Part shown: positions 63,841-64,000 of the stretch, piece after piece
Position numbering within the stretch: position 1 is the first letter of the stretch
How the letters are laid out: each line of letters begins with the position of its first letter
Made by a program: the position numbers and the translations under genes
NCBI GenBank assembly: GCA_947095585.1
Contig: OX352761.1
Coordinates: forward strand, 85,303,919-85,367,918
Direction of reading: 5' to 3'
From: Nephrocerus scutellatus
Lineage: Eukaryota > Arthropoda > Insecta > Diptera > Pipunculidae
Length of the DNA stretch: 64,000 nucleotides
Notes under the pieces: model-generated
What the model was told of the DNA's origin: nothing
Databases searched by the model: none
What the model saw: only the letters and a program-made list of their open reading frames with translations

Positions 63841-64000
63841 CAGACTCTGCGATTATTAATTGGCTATTGATTCCGCTTTGGTAAATCTACTCCACTTTTG
63901 TTGATATTCTTGTTTTTCAAATTACCAATTTGTTCTTTTTAAGATCTTGCTTTCTGTATCGATCTTGACCAATAAATTTAACACTTTTAGATATGAAAAA

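Overview
The window looks like transposon-dense, AT-rich heterochromatin from an insect, most likely a higher dipteran such as a true fruit fly or a drosophilid-like fly. The evidence is Ty3/gypsy elements of several lineages, one with an insect-errantivirus env, together with Jockey/CR1/RTE-type LINEs, a Tc1/mariner element and a pogo-like element. The species cannot be fixed from the sequence. I found no convincing single-copy host gene, no tRNA or rRNA gene and no CRISPR array. Almost every open reading frame belongs to a retroelement or lies opposite one.

Layout. 1-8.2 kb: broken copies of a short-LTR gypsy element (A), with an inverted pair at 1-600 / 2420-3029, a LINE fragment at 716-1712, and an internally deleted LTR element (B). 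About 2.46 kb of this (A end + B + an unknown ORF + a minisatellite) is tandemly duplicated (3266-5723 and 5724-8186). 8.1-9.3 kb: degenerate tandem repeats. 9.5-15.2 kb: LINE fragments in both orientations plus a third A fragment. 15.26-19.95 kb: a 5'-truncated CsRn1-like gypsy element (C) interrupted by two insertions that have apparent target-site duplications.

21.10-41.19 kb: the most distinctive structure, a five-unit direct tandem array. Each unit joins about 1 kb of non-coding or unknown sequence to the 5' half of a Mag/K02A2.6-like gypsy element (D: gag zinc knuckles, protease, reverse transcriptase). Units are short (about 2.8 kb) or long (about 3.4-3.6 kb) in the order S-L-L-S-L. 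All carry the same nonsense codon and the same GTGC microhomology junction, so the array grew by DNA-level duplication of an already dead element. A 3.9-kb CR1-like LINE with a PHD-type ORF1 sits inside unit 4. The 3' half of the D pol gene (41.5-44.06 kb) follows the array and is split by a 989-bp pogo-like DNA element.

44.28-54.14 kb: an errantivirus-type element (E) with LTRs, gag, pol and env, inserted beside AT-rich minisatellites. It is disabled by frameshifts, a 533-bp internal duplication and loss of the integrase core. Its truncated 3' LTR lies against a Tc1/mariner-family transposon. 54.1-64 kb: three nested elements: a gypsy integrase fragment (H) holds LINE G, and LINE G holds gypsy element F (56788-61494). 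F has identical LTRs, a 5-bp target duplication and one uninterrupted 1389-codon gag-pol frame, making it the only apparently intact and possibly active mobile element here.

The genes do not form a pathway. The locus is a record of successive insertions and rearrangements, and its architecture (nested, truncated elements in both orientations, including an errantivirus) is compatible with a piRNA-producing locus, which is inference only.
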